Notes: generated by a model from the letters alone, not told the origin. Shown: positions 19,725 through 29,641, counted from the first letter of the stretch. The stretch is DNA of 49,390 nucleotides from an uncultured Geobacteraceae bacterium (GCA_903875605.1 CAIQWT010000109.1:1-49390); one strand, 5' to 3'. Numbers and translations: made by a program.

Positions 19725-20768
19725 TCAGTGTGAAAAAGGATAGAGTTTCCAGTAGTTTTTGATGTTGTGCCAGCGTGCGGCCATTCCGTTAGGTTCAAAA
19801 ATAAGAAAAACTATTACAAGCATTCCAAAGATTAATTCTTTCATTGCTGCCAGCTTGTTGACTAATTCCGGGAATGATCCTGACAAGGAGGTTGTGATCA
19901 TTCTGAGTAGTTCAGGTAGCAAAGTTATAAACACTGCTCCATAAATTGATCCGAGAATGCTGCCGAGTCCACCGATAATTATCATTCCAAGATAATCTAT
20001 AGCTACAGTAACCGGGAATGTTTCCGGTGATATGATTTTTGCTTGATACGCAATTAGAGCGCCTGCGACTCCAACGTAAAATGAGCTTATTCCGAAAGAC
20101 AGGAGTTTGTACTTTAGGATGTTAACACCCATAACTTCAGCAGAAATGGCCTGATCACGAATTGCCACAAAAGCCTTGCCTACTTTTGTACGAAATAAAT
20201 TCTTTGCAAATAGAACAGCCAATATTGCGATTACAAAAATAAGAACAAATAATCTTGCATCGGAGTCAATCGCAAAACTTCCCAGTTTGGGCGTTGGAAT
20301 TGTAAGCCCGGCAACACCACCGGTTACTGACTCCCACTTTACAATAATAAATTCTACGATAAAATGTGCGGCTAGTGTGGCCATTGCCAGATATAGCCCT
20401 TTGATTCGGAGTGAGGGGATACCGACAAACATGCCGAATGAAGCGGTAATAAGTCCTGCCAGTGGTATGCATAGATAGAATGGCAGATTGAGTTTTGTGC
20501 CGAGATAGCCACTTGAAAAAGCGCCAATGGCCATAAACGCGGCATTACCGAGAGAGATCTGACCAGTAAATCCTGTTAGTATATTGAGGCCTATGGCACC
20601 TATAATTGCTATGCCAATTCTGTTTATTATATCAAGCACATAACCAGGTGTATAGAACGGTAGAGTGAAGAGGATGCAAAGGAATATCGCCAGCATTATC
20701 CGGGCAGTTCTCGTTTCAAATATTGACATATCTGCTGCATAGGAAGTTTTAAAGTCACCGCACCGCAT
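19725..20768 (-). CDS. livM: ABC transporter permease LivM
   Basis: Inner-membrane permease of the importer, 347 residues with about nine hydrophobic segments. The family core GLNILTGFTGQISLGNAAFMAIGAF lies near residues 60-84, and the EAA-like loop region includes VGKAFVAIRDQAISAEVMGVN. The ATG at 20768 is preceded by GAGG. It is paired with LivH upstream, leaving a 98-bp gap. Confidence 0.94.
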   Translation of the reverse strand: MRCGDFKTSYAADMSIFETRTARIMLAIFLCILFTLPFYTPGYVLDIINRIGIAIIGAIGLNILTGFTGQISLGNAAFMAIGAFSSGYLGTKLNLPFYLCIPLAGLITASFGMFVGIPSLRIKGLYLAMATLAAHFIVEFIIVKWESVTGGVAGLTIPTPKLGSFAIDSDARLFVLIFVIAILAVLFAKNLFRTKVGKAFVAIRDQAISAEVMGVNILKYKLLSFGISSFYVGVAGALIAYQAKIISPETFPVTVAIDYLGMIIIGGLGSILGSIYGAVFITLLPELLRMITTSLSGSFPELVNKLAAMKELIFGMLVIVFLIFEPNGMAARWHNIKNYWKLYPFSH

Positions 20769-20866
20769 AAAACCTCGCTTTTAAAGCTGGAAAATATTTC
20801 TGTCTATTTTTGCAAAAATTACTTCGACAATGTACTTCTTACATCTAAATCAGATGTCTGATTATT

Positions 20867-21760
20867 CTAGACCCGCTCTATCTTCTTTTTACCGAACAGA
20901 CCATAAGGTTTGAACATCAGGATCAGGATCAAGGCGATATACGGTGCGACTTCCTTGGCTCCACCTCCAACAAGTGGATCAATATAGCCACCGGAAAAAT
21001 TCTCCAATATGCCGATAATCAAACCTCCAACGATTGCACCGAGTATACTGTCAAGTCCCCCTAAAATAACTACAGGCAATACTTTAAGCCCCATGAAGCT
21101 GAGCGACATGTCAATACCGCCACGGATCGTGCCAAGGAGAATGCCACCCATTGCTGAGACAATTGCAGCGATAGCCCATGAAATGGCAAACATTTTTTTG
21201 ACGCTTATACCCATAGAGAGGGCAACCTGTTGACTTGAAGCCGTTGCCCTCATGGCTACGCCTGTTTTTGAATACTTAAAAAATGTTGTCAAGAGAACAA
21301 CCAGTATGGTCACGCATCCGATTGCATATAGATATCCCTGTGAAACAGGGATCGGGCCAATTTGTACCGGTTCACTTGGAAATACCTCTGGAAACGGAAT
21401 AGTGTCTGTGCCATAGGCAAGCTGAATTAGCGCTTTTAAAATACTTGAGAGGCCAAGAGTAACCATGATAACTGATATCAGGTGAGAGCCGATAAGAGGG
21501 CGTAGGATCAGTCGCTCGATAATGGCTCCAAGTAATGCTGAAAAAGCAAAAGTAATTAGTATCGCCTGCCAGAATGGTATTTGATGTTTTGAAAGTAGGT
21601 TAAGGCATATATAAGCTCCTACCATCAAGAATTCACCTTGAGCCAGATTAAGGGCGCTGGTGGCCTTATAAATAATCACAAATCCAGTAGCCACTAGAGC
21701 ATAGATGCTTCCGACTACGATGCCGTTTATGAGAAGTTGTAGGAGAAAAGTTACGTCCAT
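20867..21760 (-). CDS. livH: ABC transporter permease LivH
   Basis: Partner permease, 297 residues and about eight hydrophobic segments. It starts MDVTFLLQLLINGIVVGSIYALVATG and has ALNLAQGEFLMVGAY, typical of LivH, then the cytoplasmic loop TGVAMRATASSQQVALSMGISVKK. A longer reading to 21808 exists, but the ATG at 21760 with GGAG eight bases upstream matches the family. Confidence 0.94.
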   Translation of the reverse strand: MDVTFLLQLLINGIVVGSIYALVATGFVIIYKATSALNLAQGEFLMVGAYICLNLLSKHQIPFWQAILITFAFSALLGAIIERLILRPLIGSHLISVIMVTLGLSSILKALIQLAYGTDTIPFPEVFPSEPVQIGPIPVSQGYLYAIGCVTILVVLLTTFFKYSKTGVAMRATASSQQVALSMGISVKKMFAISWAIAAIVSAMGGILLGTIRGGIDMSLSFMGLKVLPVVILGGLDSILGAIVGGLIIGILENFSGGYIDPLVGGGAKEVAPYIALILILMFKPYGLFGKKKIERV

Positions 21761-21831
21761 GTTGGCTACTCCGCTTGAGCAGATTGAAAAATATTTCAAA
21801 CAGTACAATTAAAATAACTTCTTAAATGCAC

Positions 21832-23754
21832 TTATCCTGCTTGCTGACTAATTGTTCTAATGATAACGGTTGTCTTAATATGCCCGGATTTGCCGTCTGG
21901 AAATTTAATTATTGTATCAATGGGTATAGAAGTGATTTCAGTGTGTAGGGCATCAATAAGTTCTTTGTATAAAACCTCTATGGTATCTCTTTTGATTTTA
22001 CCTGAACGCGTTAATTCACCTTCATCAGCATCAAGTTCCTTGTAGATAATTGCAAAGCGGGTAATTCTTGCTTGTTTAGGCATGGTTGCATTTGCCAGGG
22101 TGACCTCTTCTGCAACCAAGTCTATGACCTCAGCTATTGCAGTCAAATCTGCAAAGGTCATATAGGACAGCTTGTGGTCGCCGGCCCACTTTCCCATCAC
22201 TCTACTTGGAATACCGATTAGAGCAACTAACGGAGATGTGCCACCACTAAAGACGATTGCTTCAGCAATATATGGCGACGAACGCAAGTTGTTTTCTATT
22301 TGTTGCGCCGAAAAACTTGAACCATCCGCCAGAGTCAGTACATCACTAATCCTGTCTGTAATAGTTATATGGCCGCTTGGATCAAGGTAGCCGACGTCAC
22401 CGGACCTAAGCCAGCCATCAGCAGTGAGCGCTTGTTTAGTCGAAGTCTCGTCACCGTAATACCCTTTGAACAGGCCTGCACTTCTGGAGAGTATTTCTCC
22501 GTTGTCATCAATTTTGATCTCTGTGCCGGAAAGAGGTAAGCCTACGGTTGCCCCTTTTACGCTACCGTTACGATGCATACATGATATTCCGGCTATCTCG
22601 GTCTGTCCGTAGAGTTGCTTAAGATTTACACCAATAGCATGGAAAAATCTGAATACGTTTGTTCCGAGAGATGCACCACCGGTGAGAGCAGAACGGATAT
22701 TGGAAAGGCCAAGCCGATCCCTGATGGCACTGAATAGAAGAGTATCCGCAAAGAAGCGGCCGATCTGCAGAAAAAACGATGGGGAAGTTCCCGCCAGTAC
22801 GCAATCAGCATAGCGCTCACCAATGGGCATGAGCGTATTAAACATGAATTTTTTAAAAGGAGTTGAATCCAACATTCTAACCCGTACGGAGGAGGCAATT
22901 GATTCCCATATTTTAGGAGGTGAAAGCATAATATGCGGCCCAATTTCTCGCAGATCAGCCATTGCCGTTTCCTGCTTTTCTGGGAAATTTACCGTGTAAC
23001 CGGCGATGAGCGGTGTAACAACCGACATAAGTTGTTCACCGAACCACGCCAACGGGAGTAGAGACACAAATTCATCCTGATCGGTCTTCGGATCGGCTTC
23101 ATTGAGAGCATAGCTCATGCTGATTAAATTTCTGAAGGAGAGCATGGCGCCTTTGGGCTTTCCAGTGGTTCCGGATGTCAGGCAAATTATGGCAGTGTCG
23201 TCACCCTTTCCTGATTCAATCAATACGTCAATGAGCTCCGGTTGCTGCTTGTTGAGCGCTTTGCCACTTTCCTGAACCGTTTCAAAATCTGTAAGCAAAT
23301 CATTGCTGTACTTACGCATCCCGCGCTTCTGAATATATATAATCCGGCGAAGTTGAGGGAGGGAATCCAGCTGATCAAGCAGTTTATCGACTTGTTCTTG
23401 ATCTTCAGCGATTACAAAAGTGATATCGAACTTGATAATCGCTTCGGCCACCTCGTGAGAGGTGGCATCATGATATAGAGAAACAGCGATGCCACCGGCT
23501 GCCTGAGCAGACAGTTCAGCATAAAGTGACTCCGGGCGGTTGTTGCCAATAATGGCCAATTTGTCACCAGTGCTAAAACCGAGCGAGTGAAGGCCGAGAG
23601 TCAGGGTTCGGACACTGTCGAAATATTGCTGCCAACTGCAGCTCTGCCAAATGCCAAGCCCCTTTTTACGCAGGGCTGTTTTTTTTGTCCCGAAGGCGGT
23701 AGCCTTAAGCTTAAGCAGTTTCGGAAATGTTGTGTTGGTATGATCGATATGCAC
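21832..23754 (-). CDS. long-chain-type AMP-forming acyl-CoA synthetase
   Basis: An ANL-family ligase of 640 residues that should activate a carboxylic acid to its CoA thioester via an acyl-adenylate. The ATP motif is ICLTSGTTGKPKGAM, the adenylate-binding YGQTE follows, then WLRSGDVGYLD and DRISDVLTLADG; the catalytic lysine is in LTRSGKIKRD. The length and long C-terminal tail match FadD15-like or bubblegum-type enzymes. The GTG start directly abuts the livG stop (TAG then GTG), so translation is coupled. Its place inside a liv importer operon suggests it activates the imported acid; true substrate unknown. Confidence 0.92.
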   Translation of the reverse strand: MHIDHTNTTFPKLLKLKATAFGTKKTALRKKGLGIWQSCSWQQYFDSVRTLTLGLHSLGFSTGDKLAIIGNNRPESLYAELSAQAAGGIAVSLYHDATSHEVAEAIIKFDITFVIAEDQEQVDKLLDQLDSLPQLRRIIYIQKRGMRKYSNDLLTDFETVQESGKALNKQQPELIDVLIESGKGDDTAIICLTSGTTGKPKGAMLSFRNLISMSYALNEADPKTDQDEFVSLLPLAWFGEQLMSVVTPLIAGYTVNFPEKQETAMADLREIGPHIMLSPPKIWESIASSVRVRMLDSTPFKKFMFNTLMPIGERYADCVLAGTSPSFFLQIGRFFADTLLFSAIRDRLGLSNIRSALTGGASLGTNVFRFFHAIGVNLKQLYGQTEIAGISCMHRNGSVKGATVGLPLSGTEIKIDDNGEILSRSAGLFKGYYGDETSTKQALTADGWLRSGDVGYLDPSGHITITDRISDVLTLADGSSFSAQQIENNLRSSPYIAEAIVFSGGTSPLVALIGIPSRVMGKWAGDHKLSYMTFADLTAIAEVIDLVAEEVTLANATMPKQARITRFAIIYKELDADEGELTRSGKIKRDTIEVLYKELIDALHTEITSIPIDTIIKFPDGKSGHIKTTVIIRTISQQAG

Positions 23755-24531
23755 CTAGAGCCCCTCCAGATCTTCGTCGCCAAGATACGCCTTGATAACA
23801 TTCGGGTCCTGCTGAACCTGCTCTGGGGTTCCACCGGCTATTTTTTTGCCAAAATCCAGCACGCATACGGAATTGGAAATGTCCATGACTACACCCATAT
23901 CATGCTCTATCATAATTATTGTAATGCCGCGTGCCTCATTGGTGTCTAGAATAAAGCGAACCATATCTTCGGTCTCTTCAAGGTTCATTCCAGCCATTGG
24001 TTCGTCCAAAAGGAGCAACTTCGGCTCCAGAGCCAGCGCACGTGCCAACTCCACCCGCTTTTGGAATCCATAGGCAAGAGTGCCGACAATGGATTTACGG
24101 ATACTTTGTATCTCAAGGAACTCAATAATTTCTTCACAGTACTCACGGTGCCTGATTTCTTCAGCCTGAGCGGGGCCGTAGTAAAGCCCGCCAGTAATCA
24201 GACCGGAGTGCTGGTGCAGGTGGCGACCGATCATAAGATTGTCAATTACGCTCATACCCTTGAAAAGGGCGATATTCTGAAATGAACGTGCCATCCCGCG
24301 TTTTGTTCTCTCATACGGTGGCAGCCTTGTGACATCCTGGTCCTCATAGAGCACCTTGCCCTGCTGTGGATGATAAAGGCCGCTTATACAGTTGAGCATG
24401 GAAGATTTGCCAGCGCCATTTGGGCCGATAATTGCAAATATTTCGCCTTGTTGAACTTCAAAGGATACGCCTGACAGAGCGCGTACGCCGCCGAAATTGA
24501 GCTGTATGTCACTGCATGAAAGCTGAGCCAT
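23755..24531 (-). CDS. livG: branched-chain amino acid-type ABC transporter ATPase (LivG-like)
   Basis: First gene of the leftward operon. The product is 258 residues, with Walker A GPNGAGKS (36-43), the LivG insert ARSFQNIALFKGMSVIDNLMIGRH, Walker B KLLLLDEPMAGMN and the H-loop IIMIEHDM. The signature reads LAYGFQKRVELARAL, a variant of the usual LivG LxYGQQRRLE. It faces the crotonase gene across a 302-bp control region. Confidence 0.94.
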   Translation of the reverse strand: MAQLSCSDIQLNFGGVRALSGVSFEVQQGEIFAIIGPNGAGKSSMLNCISGLYHPQQGKVLYEDQDVTRLPPYERTKRGMARSFQNIALFKGMSVIDNLMIGRHLHQHSGLITGGLYYGPAQAEEIRHREYCEEIIEFLEIQSIRKSIVGTLAYGFQKRVELARALALEPKLLLLDEPMAGMNLEETEDMVRFILDTNEARGITIIMIEHDMGVVMDISNSVCVLDFGKKIAGGTPEQVQQDPNVIKAYLGDEDLEGL

Positions 24532-24612
24532 CTAAGCAACTCCTATGTGTTAGCTGCTCTATAAAACAACGGTATTGTATTGAAAGTATCTTGTCGTGCG
24601 TGTTTTATTTGC

Positions 24613-24636
24613 CTTTAACGTAAAGTCTAAAGTATA
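24613..24636 (-). promoter_or_regulatory. candidate liv promoter -10 and regulator site
   Basis: The near-palindrome CTTTAACGTAAAG (24613-24625) has five-base arms CTTTA/TAAAG. On the minus strand it follows TATACT (24631-24636) by five bases, a fair -10 with no good -35. The site resembles the one before the acyl-CoA dehydrogenase gene, where a CTTTACGTAAAA site also directly follows a -10. The promoter call is tentative; the repeated motif is firmer. Confidence 0.5.
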
Positions 24637-24760
24637 TTGAAACCCGAATAAATAAAGAATATATGTTCACTGACAAACGCTTGATGATACCGAAATATCA
24701 CCGTTTAAATGCTTGTGTCAAACTAAATATTGATTAAGCAAAAATATGTTCTATTTTTTA

Positions 24761-24790
24761 TTGACATAAACGTAAGCTCGACAGTACATT
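24761..24790 (+). promoter_or_regulatory. promoter with ACGTAA in the spacer (crotonase gene)
   Basis: TTGACA at 24761-24766 and TACATT at 24785-24790 are separated by 18 bases. ACGTAA starts exactly three bases after the -35, the same layout as at 42882 and 45436. A spacer-located site is typical of MerR-family operators. The start codon is 44 bp downstream of the -10. Confidence 0.72.
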
Positions 24791-24833
24791 TTTGCAAACA
24801 ACAACTTAACCGTCAAAATATAGGGAGAATGTA

Positions 24834-25649
24834 ATGAAGGAAAAACCTGTTCTAATTGATTCCCGGCTCGAAATGTTTGGACGTGTTGCCGTAATTACCT
24901 TTCAGCGCGATGACGTGCGTAACGCTTTAACTGGCACTGCATTGGTTGAGGATCTGATGAAGGTACTTGTGTGGGCCAATTGTGCCGAAGAGGTCTCTGT
25001 TCTGGTCATAACTGGCGATGGATCAGCTTTTTCTTCTGGTGGAAATGTACGGGAAATGAGCGAAAAACGAGGTATTTTTGGCGGATCAGTTCAGCAGATT
25101 CAGGATCAGTATCGGAGAGGCATCCAGCAAATACCTCTTGCCATGGAAGCTTCTGAAGTACCGCTTATCGCTGCGATCAATGGTCCTGCAATCGGTGCCG
25201 GTTTTGATCTTGCCTGCATGTGTGACATGCGGCTTGCATCCAGTCAGGCTGTGATGGGCGAGACTTTTGTGAATCTTGGTATAATACCGGGTGACGGTGG
25301 AGCCTGGTTTTTACAGCGTCTGATAGGGTACCAAAGGGCCGCTGAACTTACTCTTACCGGGCGTTTGATTTCGGCGCCAGAGGCGTTGCAACTTGGAATT
25401 CTGCTTGAGGTTTTAGAGCCAGACATGTTGATTGGTCGGGCGTTAGAGCTGGCTGCTCAAATGGCCTCCAAGCCACCACGCACAGTGCGCATGACAAAGC
25501 GGTTGCTTAAGCATGCCCAGCGTGGAACGCTTCCGGACTTCCTCGATTTATGCGCCTGCTTTCAAGGGATGGCTCACCATACCGATGATCACGTTGAGGC
25601 GGTTAGTGCATTTTTGGAGAAACGCCCAGGTATTTATACCGGGGCATAG
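24834..25649 (+). CDS. crotonase-family protein with atypical active site
   Basis: A 271-residue enoyl-CoA hydratase/isomerase-fold protein. The oxyanion-hole segments are present: FSSGGNVREM near 66-75 and GPAIGAGFDLACMCD near 117-131. At the two positions where classical enoyl-CoA hydratase has catalytic glutamates (rat Glu144 and Glu164) this protein has Asp125 and Phe145, by hand alignment. Asp154 lies in GIIPGDGGAW and could act instead. So it may be an isomerase, a thioesterase-like or another crotonase rather than a hydratase. It is transcribed alone from its own promoter, next to leucine catabolism. Confidence 0.88.
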   Translation: MKEKPVLIDSRLEMFGRVAVITFQRDDVRNALTGTALVEDLMKVLVWANCAEEVSVLVITGDGSAFSSGGNVREMSEKRGIFGGSVQQIQDQYRRGIQQIPLAMEASEVPLIAAINGPAIGAGFDLACMCDMRLASSQAVMGETFVNLGIIPGDGGAWFLQRLIGYQRAAELTLTGRLISAPEALQLGILLEVLEPDMLIGRALELAAQMASKPPRTVRMTKRLLKHAQRGTLPDFLDLCACFQGMAHHTDDHVEAVSAFLEKRPGIYTGA

Positions 25650-25936
25650 AGAATACTGTTTATATTTTCATTGTTTGCAATAAGCATGTTCTGTGTAACA
25701 TGATTCTAAAAATTACCTGCACCTGTTTACATCAGATACATATGGAGTAATACTCTAAAGTAAAGCGTGTAATCGGCTATATATCTTTAAATGAAATTTT
25801 ATAGACAGTCCTGTTTTGCCACTTGTGTGATATACACTTTGAGATAATCAAAATAATGTTTGACAGAGTGCCACTGCTGAATTATGTTCCCTTTACGTAA
25901 AATGTACCAAGATCAAGTTATAATGGGAGGTTGCAG
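25650..25936 (+). promoter_or_regulatory. intergenic region before the leucine-catabolic operon
   Basis: A 287-bp AT-rich gap. A short hairpin CATGTT/AACATG (25685-25702) follows the crotonase gene without a T-run, so it is at best a weak terminator. The promoter and operator at 25860-25902 lie at the right end. No small open reading frame worth calling was seen. Confidence 0.55.
25860..25902 (+). promoter_or_regulatory. promoter and palindromic operator of the leucine operon
   Basis: TTGACA (25860-25865), 17-base spacer, TATGTT (25883-25888). The perfect 10-bp palindrome TTTACGTAAA at 25892-25901 lies at the expected transcription start, a placement suited to repression. It shares ACGTAA with four other sites in this window. 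The ribosome-binding site GGGAGG (25925-25930) precedes the ATG at 25937. Confidence 0.72.
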
Positions 25937-27103
25937 ATGAGTTCATATCCAACATTGAATTTTGACTTGGGTGACACTGCTGACTTGTTAAGGGATACGG
26001 TAAAAGCTTTTGCCAGGGCGGAAATTGCTCCCCGTGCAGCTGATATAGATCGCGATAATCACTTCCCTATGGATCTTTGGCGCAAAATGGGTGATCTCGG
26101 GCTGCATGGCATTACAGTATCTGAAGAGTATGGTGGAGCAGGGATGACTTATCTGGAACATGTCGTCGCTATCGAAGAGATCAGCCGCGCTTCTGCGGCC
26201 GTGGCACTGGCGTATGGCGCTCATTCAAACCTTTGTATCAATCAGATTTACCGAAATGCAAGTGAAGAGCAGAAACGACGTTATCTCCCCAGGTTGATCA
26301 GCGGAGAGCATGTCGGGGCTCTTGCTATGAGTGAGGCCGGGGCTGGTTCCGATGTCGTAAGTATGCGTCTCAGGGCTGATCGTTCTGGGGGTCTCTTTAT
26401 CCTGAACGGAACCAAAATGTGGATTACCAACGGTCCTCATGCTGATACTCTACTAGTTTATGCTAAAACTGATGTCAACGCGGGATCAAAAGGAATTACC
26501 GCATTTATTATAGAGAAGGGGTTCAAAGGATTTTCAACCGCCCAGAAGCTTGACAAACTTGGTATGCGCGGTTCGGATACCTGTGAATTGGTGTTTGAGG
26601 ATTGTGAGGTACCAGTTGAAAATGTCATGGGTAATATCGGTGACGGCGTTAAGATACTAATGAGCGGACTCGACTATGAACGTGCGGTGCTGGCTGCTGG
26701 TCCGATCGGCATAATGCGAGCCTGTATGGACGTAGTAATTCCATATATTCATGAAAGAAGACAGTTTGGCAAGGCCATCGGCGAATTTCAGTTGATGCAG
26801 GGTAAAATTGCTGACATGTACAGTACTATGAATGCTTGCAGAGCCTATGTGTATGCGGTTGCTCATGCCTGCAGCGGCAAGAGTTCAATACGTAAAGATG
26901 CCGCCGGTGCAATTCTGTATTCCGCAGAAAAGGCAACCTGGATGGCGCTGGAGGCAATCCAGGTGTTAGGCGGTAATGGGTACATTAATGAATACCCGAC
27001 AGGCCGACTGCTGCGCGACGCGAAACTGTACGAGATCGGCGCAGGTACCAGCGAAATCAGGCGGATGTTGATTGGGCGCGAGCTCTTTTCTGAAACGGCA
27101 TGA
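25937..27103 (+). CDS. ivd: isovaleryl-CoA dehydrogenase
   Basis: Flavoenzyme that oxidises isovaleryl-CoA to 3-methylcrotonyl-CoA, passing electrons to ETF. The 388-residue product has the ACAD patterns [13 protein letters not shown] and [19 protein letters not shown], and [23 protein letters not shown]. Glu248 in [14 protein letters not shown] matches the unusual catalytic glutamate position of isovaleryl-CoA dehydrogenases (human Glu254), which separates it from most other ACADs. Start ATG 25937, after GGGAGG; the TTG six bases earlier is within the ribosome-binding site. First gene of the leucine operon. Confidence 0.93.
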   Translation: MSSYPTLNFDLGDTADLLRDTVKAFARAEIAPRAADIDRDNHFPMDLWRKMGDLGLHGITVSEEYGGAGMTYLEHVVAIEEISRASAAVALAYGAHSNLCINQIYRNASEEQKRRYLPRLISGEHVGALAMSEAGAGSDVVSMRLRADRSGGLFILNGTKMWITNGPHADTLLVYAKTDVNAGSKGITAFIIEKGFKGFSTAQKLDKLGMRGSDTCELVFEDCEVPVENVMGNIGDGVKILMSGLDYERAVLAAGPIGIMRACMDVVIPYIHERRQFGKAIGEFQLMQGKIADMYSTMNACRAYVYAVAHACSGKSSIRKDAAGAILYSAEKATWMALEAIQVLGGNGYINEYPTGRLLRDAKLYEIGAGTSEIRRMLIGRELFSETA

Positions 27104-27134
27104 CAAAACAACAAATGGAGGAGATTAGTCCACA

Positions 27135-28742
27135 ATGTCCATATTGAAAAGTAGTGTACGTCCACAAACAGATGAATTTCTTGCCAATGCTGAATTAATG
27201 AATTCTCTGGTAGCTGCTCTGCGCGAAAAGGTAATCAATATAAAGAAGGGAGGCGGTGCGAACGCGTGCAGTAAGCATACTGAACGTGGCAAACTGCTAC
27301 CCCGTGAGCGCATCCGGCAGTTACTGGATGTCGGTTCTCCTTTTCTAGAGTTCTCGCAATTAGCCGCGTTCGGTATGTACGGGGCAGATATTCCTGCAGC
27401 CGGTATTATAACAGGTATCGGCAGGGTCTCCGGTGTAGAGTGCGTTATAGTTACTAACGACGCCACTGTTAAAGGGGGTACCTATTTCCCTCTAACAGTG
27501 AAAAAACATCTGCGTGCTCAGGAAATAGCAAGAGAAAATCATCTGCCATGTATTTATCTGGTCGATTCTGGCGGAGCCAATCTCCCGCAGCAGGATGAGG
27601 TGTTTGCCGACCGGGAGCATTTTGGACGGATTTTTTTCAATCAGGCCACATTGTCATCACTTGGTATTCCGCAGATTGCTGTCGTCATGGGGTCTTGCAC
27701 AGCCGGTGGCGCATATGTGCCGGCTATGTCCGACGAGAGTATTATCGTAAAAAATCAGGGGACGATATTTTTGGCCGGCCCACCGTTGGTCAAGGCTGCA
27801 ATCGGTGAAGTCGTCACAGCTGAAGAGCTGGGTGGTGCCGATGTGCATTGTCGGACATCCGGCGTCACGGACCACTATGCTGCAAATGATGGCCATGCTC
27901 TGGAGTTAGCCCGGCGGGTTGTCGGCAATCTTAACCGCGTAAAGCTAGCGCGATTGGCAGTCAAAACTCCTGTGGTACCAATCTATCCCGCTGAAGAATT
28001 GTATGGGATTATTCCGACTGACACGCGAAAGCCTTATGATGTGAGGGAAGTCATAGCAAGGATTGTCGATGGATCCGAGTTTGACGAATTTAAGCAACTC
28101 TACGGAACTACGCTTGTCTGCGGCTTTGCCCATATTTGGGGTTATCCGGTCGGCATCGTAGCCAACAACGGCATTCTTTTTTCCGAGTCGGCGCTTAAAG
28201 GTGCTCACTTCATCGAACTCTGCAGCCAACGCGGTATTCCTCTTGTATTCCTGCAGAACATCTCGGGCTTTATGGTTGGCAGCAAATATGAAGCGGGTGG
28301 CATTGCGAAGGATGGTGCCAAGATGGTTACTGCTGTTGCCTGTGCCAAAGTACCTAAGTTTACAGTTATAATCGGCGGCAGTTTCGGTGCAGGTAATTAT
28401 GGTATGTGTGGTCGGGCGTACAGTCCACGTTTCCTCTGGATGTGGCCGAATGCCCGCATCTCGGTTATGGGTGGCGAGCAGGCTGCCAGTGTGTTGGCAC
28501 AGGTTAAGCGGGACGGTTACGAAAGCAGAGGAGAACCATGGTCTCTTGAGGAGGAACATGCTTTCAAAAAGCCAATTCGGGATCAGTACGAAACTCAGGG
28601 ACATCCCTATTATGCCAGCGCCAGGCTGTGGGATGATGGCATAATAGATCCGATAGATACCCGTATGACTCTTGGTCTGGGAATTTCTGCAGCTCTTAAT
28701 GCACCGGCAGAAAAAACAGATTTCGGCATTTTCAGGATGTAA
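27135..28742 (+). CDS. mccB: methylcrotonyl-CoA carboxylase, carboxyltransferase (beta) subunit
   Basis: Transfers carboxyl from carboxybiotin to 3-methylcrotonyl-CoA. The 535-residue carboxyltransferase shows family blocks [74 protein letters not shown] and [14 protein letters not shown], a set typical of MCC beta rather than propionyl-CoA carboxylase. The biotin subunit is encoded at 31183-33198, separated by three genes. Confidence 0.95.
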   Translation: MSILKSSVRPQTDEFLANAELMNSLVAALREKVINIKKGGGANACSKHTERGKLLPRERIRQLLDVGSPFLEFSQLAAFGMYGADIPAAGIITGIGRVSGVECVIVTNDATVKGGTYFPLTVKKHLRAQEIARENHLPCIYLVDSGGANLPQQDEVFADREHFGRIFFNQATLSSLGIPQIAVVMGSCTAGGAYVPAMSDESIIVKNQGTIFLAGPPLVKAAIGEVVTAEELGGADVHCRTSGVTDHYAANDGHALELARRVVGNLNRVKLARLAVKTPVVPIYPAEELYGIIPTDTRKPYDVREVIARIVDGSEFDEFKQLYGTTLVCGFAHIWGYPVGIVANNGILFSESALKGAHFIELCSQRGIPLVFLQNISGFMVGSKYEAGGIAKDGAKMVTAVACAKVPKFTVIIGGSFGAGNYGMCGRAYSPRFLWMWPNARISVMGGEQAASVLAQVKRDGYESRGEPWSLEEEHAFKKPIRDQYETQGHPYYASARLWDDGIIDPIDTRMTLGLGISAALNAPAEKTDFGIFRM

Positions 28743-28753
28743 CCATAGTTCCA

Positions 28754-28770
28754 ACTCCCCTTGCGGGAGT
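28754..28770 (+). repeat. short intercistronic hairpin
   Basis: ACTCCC (28754-28759) and GGGAGT (28765-28770) close a five-base loop just after the mccB stop. There is no T-run, so termination is unlikely; mRNA stabilisation or processing within the operon is possible. Confidence 0.45.
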
Positions 28771-28843
28771 CAGGTGAGTGGAGCTAATGTTAATGCCAGG
28801 CAGACACAGCGGAAAATATTGTAGATTTAAGGAAATATACCTC

Positions 28844-29638
28844 ATGAGCGAACCAACCTTTCTTACCAACATAAATGAACAGGGCACGGCGACCATTACA
28901 ATGAACCGTCCGGAACTGCATAACGCCTTTGATGACAGCTTTATTGCCGAACTTACCGATGTGTTGAGGGAGTTTGACGAAGATCCGGATGTTAGGGTAG
29001 TTGTGTTGAAAGCCAGCGGCAAAAGCTTTTCGTCGGGAGCTGATCTGAACTGGATGAGGCGTATGGCCGATTATTCCCGCGAACAGAACCTTGCTGACGC
29101 TGAGGATCTGGCGGAATTAATGCGCACCCTCGATACGCTATCCAAACCGACAATCGCATTGGTTCAAGGAGCCGCTTACGGCGGCGGAGTTGGGCTCGTC
29201 GCCTGCTGCGATATCGCCATAGCAACTGCCAGAGCTTCCTTCTGCCTTTCCGAGGTCAAGCTTGGTCTTATGCCTGCAGTTATATCGCCATATGTTATAG
29301 CCGCAATCGGTTCCAGGGCGGCTCGACGATATTTTCTGAGTGCAGAACTGTTTAACGCAGAAGAAGCCCACCGACTCTGCCTGGTCCATCAGGTCGTCTC
29401 TGATGAGTTGGAATTGGCTATAGCCGCCGACCGGATGGTTTCTCAACTTCTTGCTAATAGTCCCAATGCTATGACTGCAGCTAAGAGCCTGATTACTGCA
29501 GTTTCCAATCGCCATGTTGATGATGCCTTGATAGCAGATACTGCTGGCAGAATAGCTGACCAGCGTTCTTCTCTAGAGGGGAGAGAAGGGCTCTCTGCTT
29601 TTCTCGAAAAACGTGCACCATCCTGGGTGAGAGGATAA
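28844..29638 (+). CDS. liuC: methylglutaconyl-CoA hydratase
   Basis: Hydrates 3-methylglutaconyl-CoA to HMG-CoA. The 264-residue crotonase has FSSGADLNWMRRM near 62-74, AAYGGGVGLVACCDIAIA near 110-127 and SEVKLGLMPAVISPYVI, including Glu137 at the place of the catalytic Glu164 of enoyl-CoA hydratase. The SGADLNWM and PAVISPYV segments are characteristic of LiuC-type hydratases. ATG 28844 is preferred over an upstream in-frame ATG at 28778 because the family starts here and AAGGA lies upstream. Confidence 0.9.
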   Translation: MSEPTFLTNINEQGTATITMNRPELHNAFDDSFIAELTDVLREFDEDPDVRVVVLKASGKSFSSGADLNWMRRMADYSREQNLADAEDLAELMRTLDTLSKPTIALVQGAAYGGGVGLVACCDIAIATARASFCLSEVKLGLMPAVISPYVIAAIGSRAARRYFLSAELFNAEEAHRLCLVHQVVSDELELAIAADRMVSQLLANSPNAMTAAKSLITAVSNRHVDDALIADTAGRIADQRSSLEGREGLSAFLEKRAPSWVRG

Positions 29639-29641
29639 GCT

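Larger units (their letters stand above)
24532..24833. promoter_or_regulatory. divergent control region between livG operon and crotonase gene
   Basis: A 302-bp AT-rich gap with no gene. It holds the rightward promoter at 24761-24790 and, on the left, the near-palindrome at 24613-24625. A further minus-strand TTGACA (complement of 24716-24721) has no convincing -10. The two ACGTAA-bearing sites within one gap suggest joint regulation of both directions. Confidence 0.65.

Noticed and set aside
27945-28754. Long open frame (269 codons) on the minus strand opposite mccB
   Set aside because: It lies wholly antisense to a clear carboxyltransferase gene, has no ribosome-binding site or family resemblance, and is explained by codon composition.
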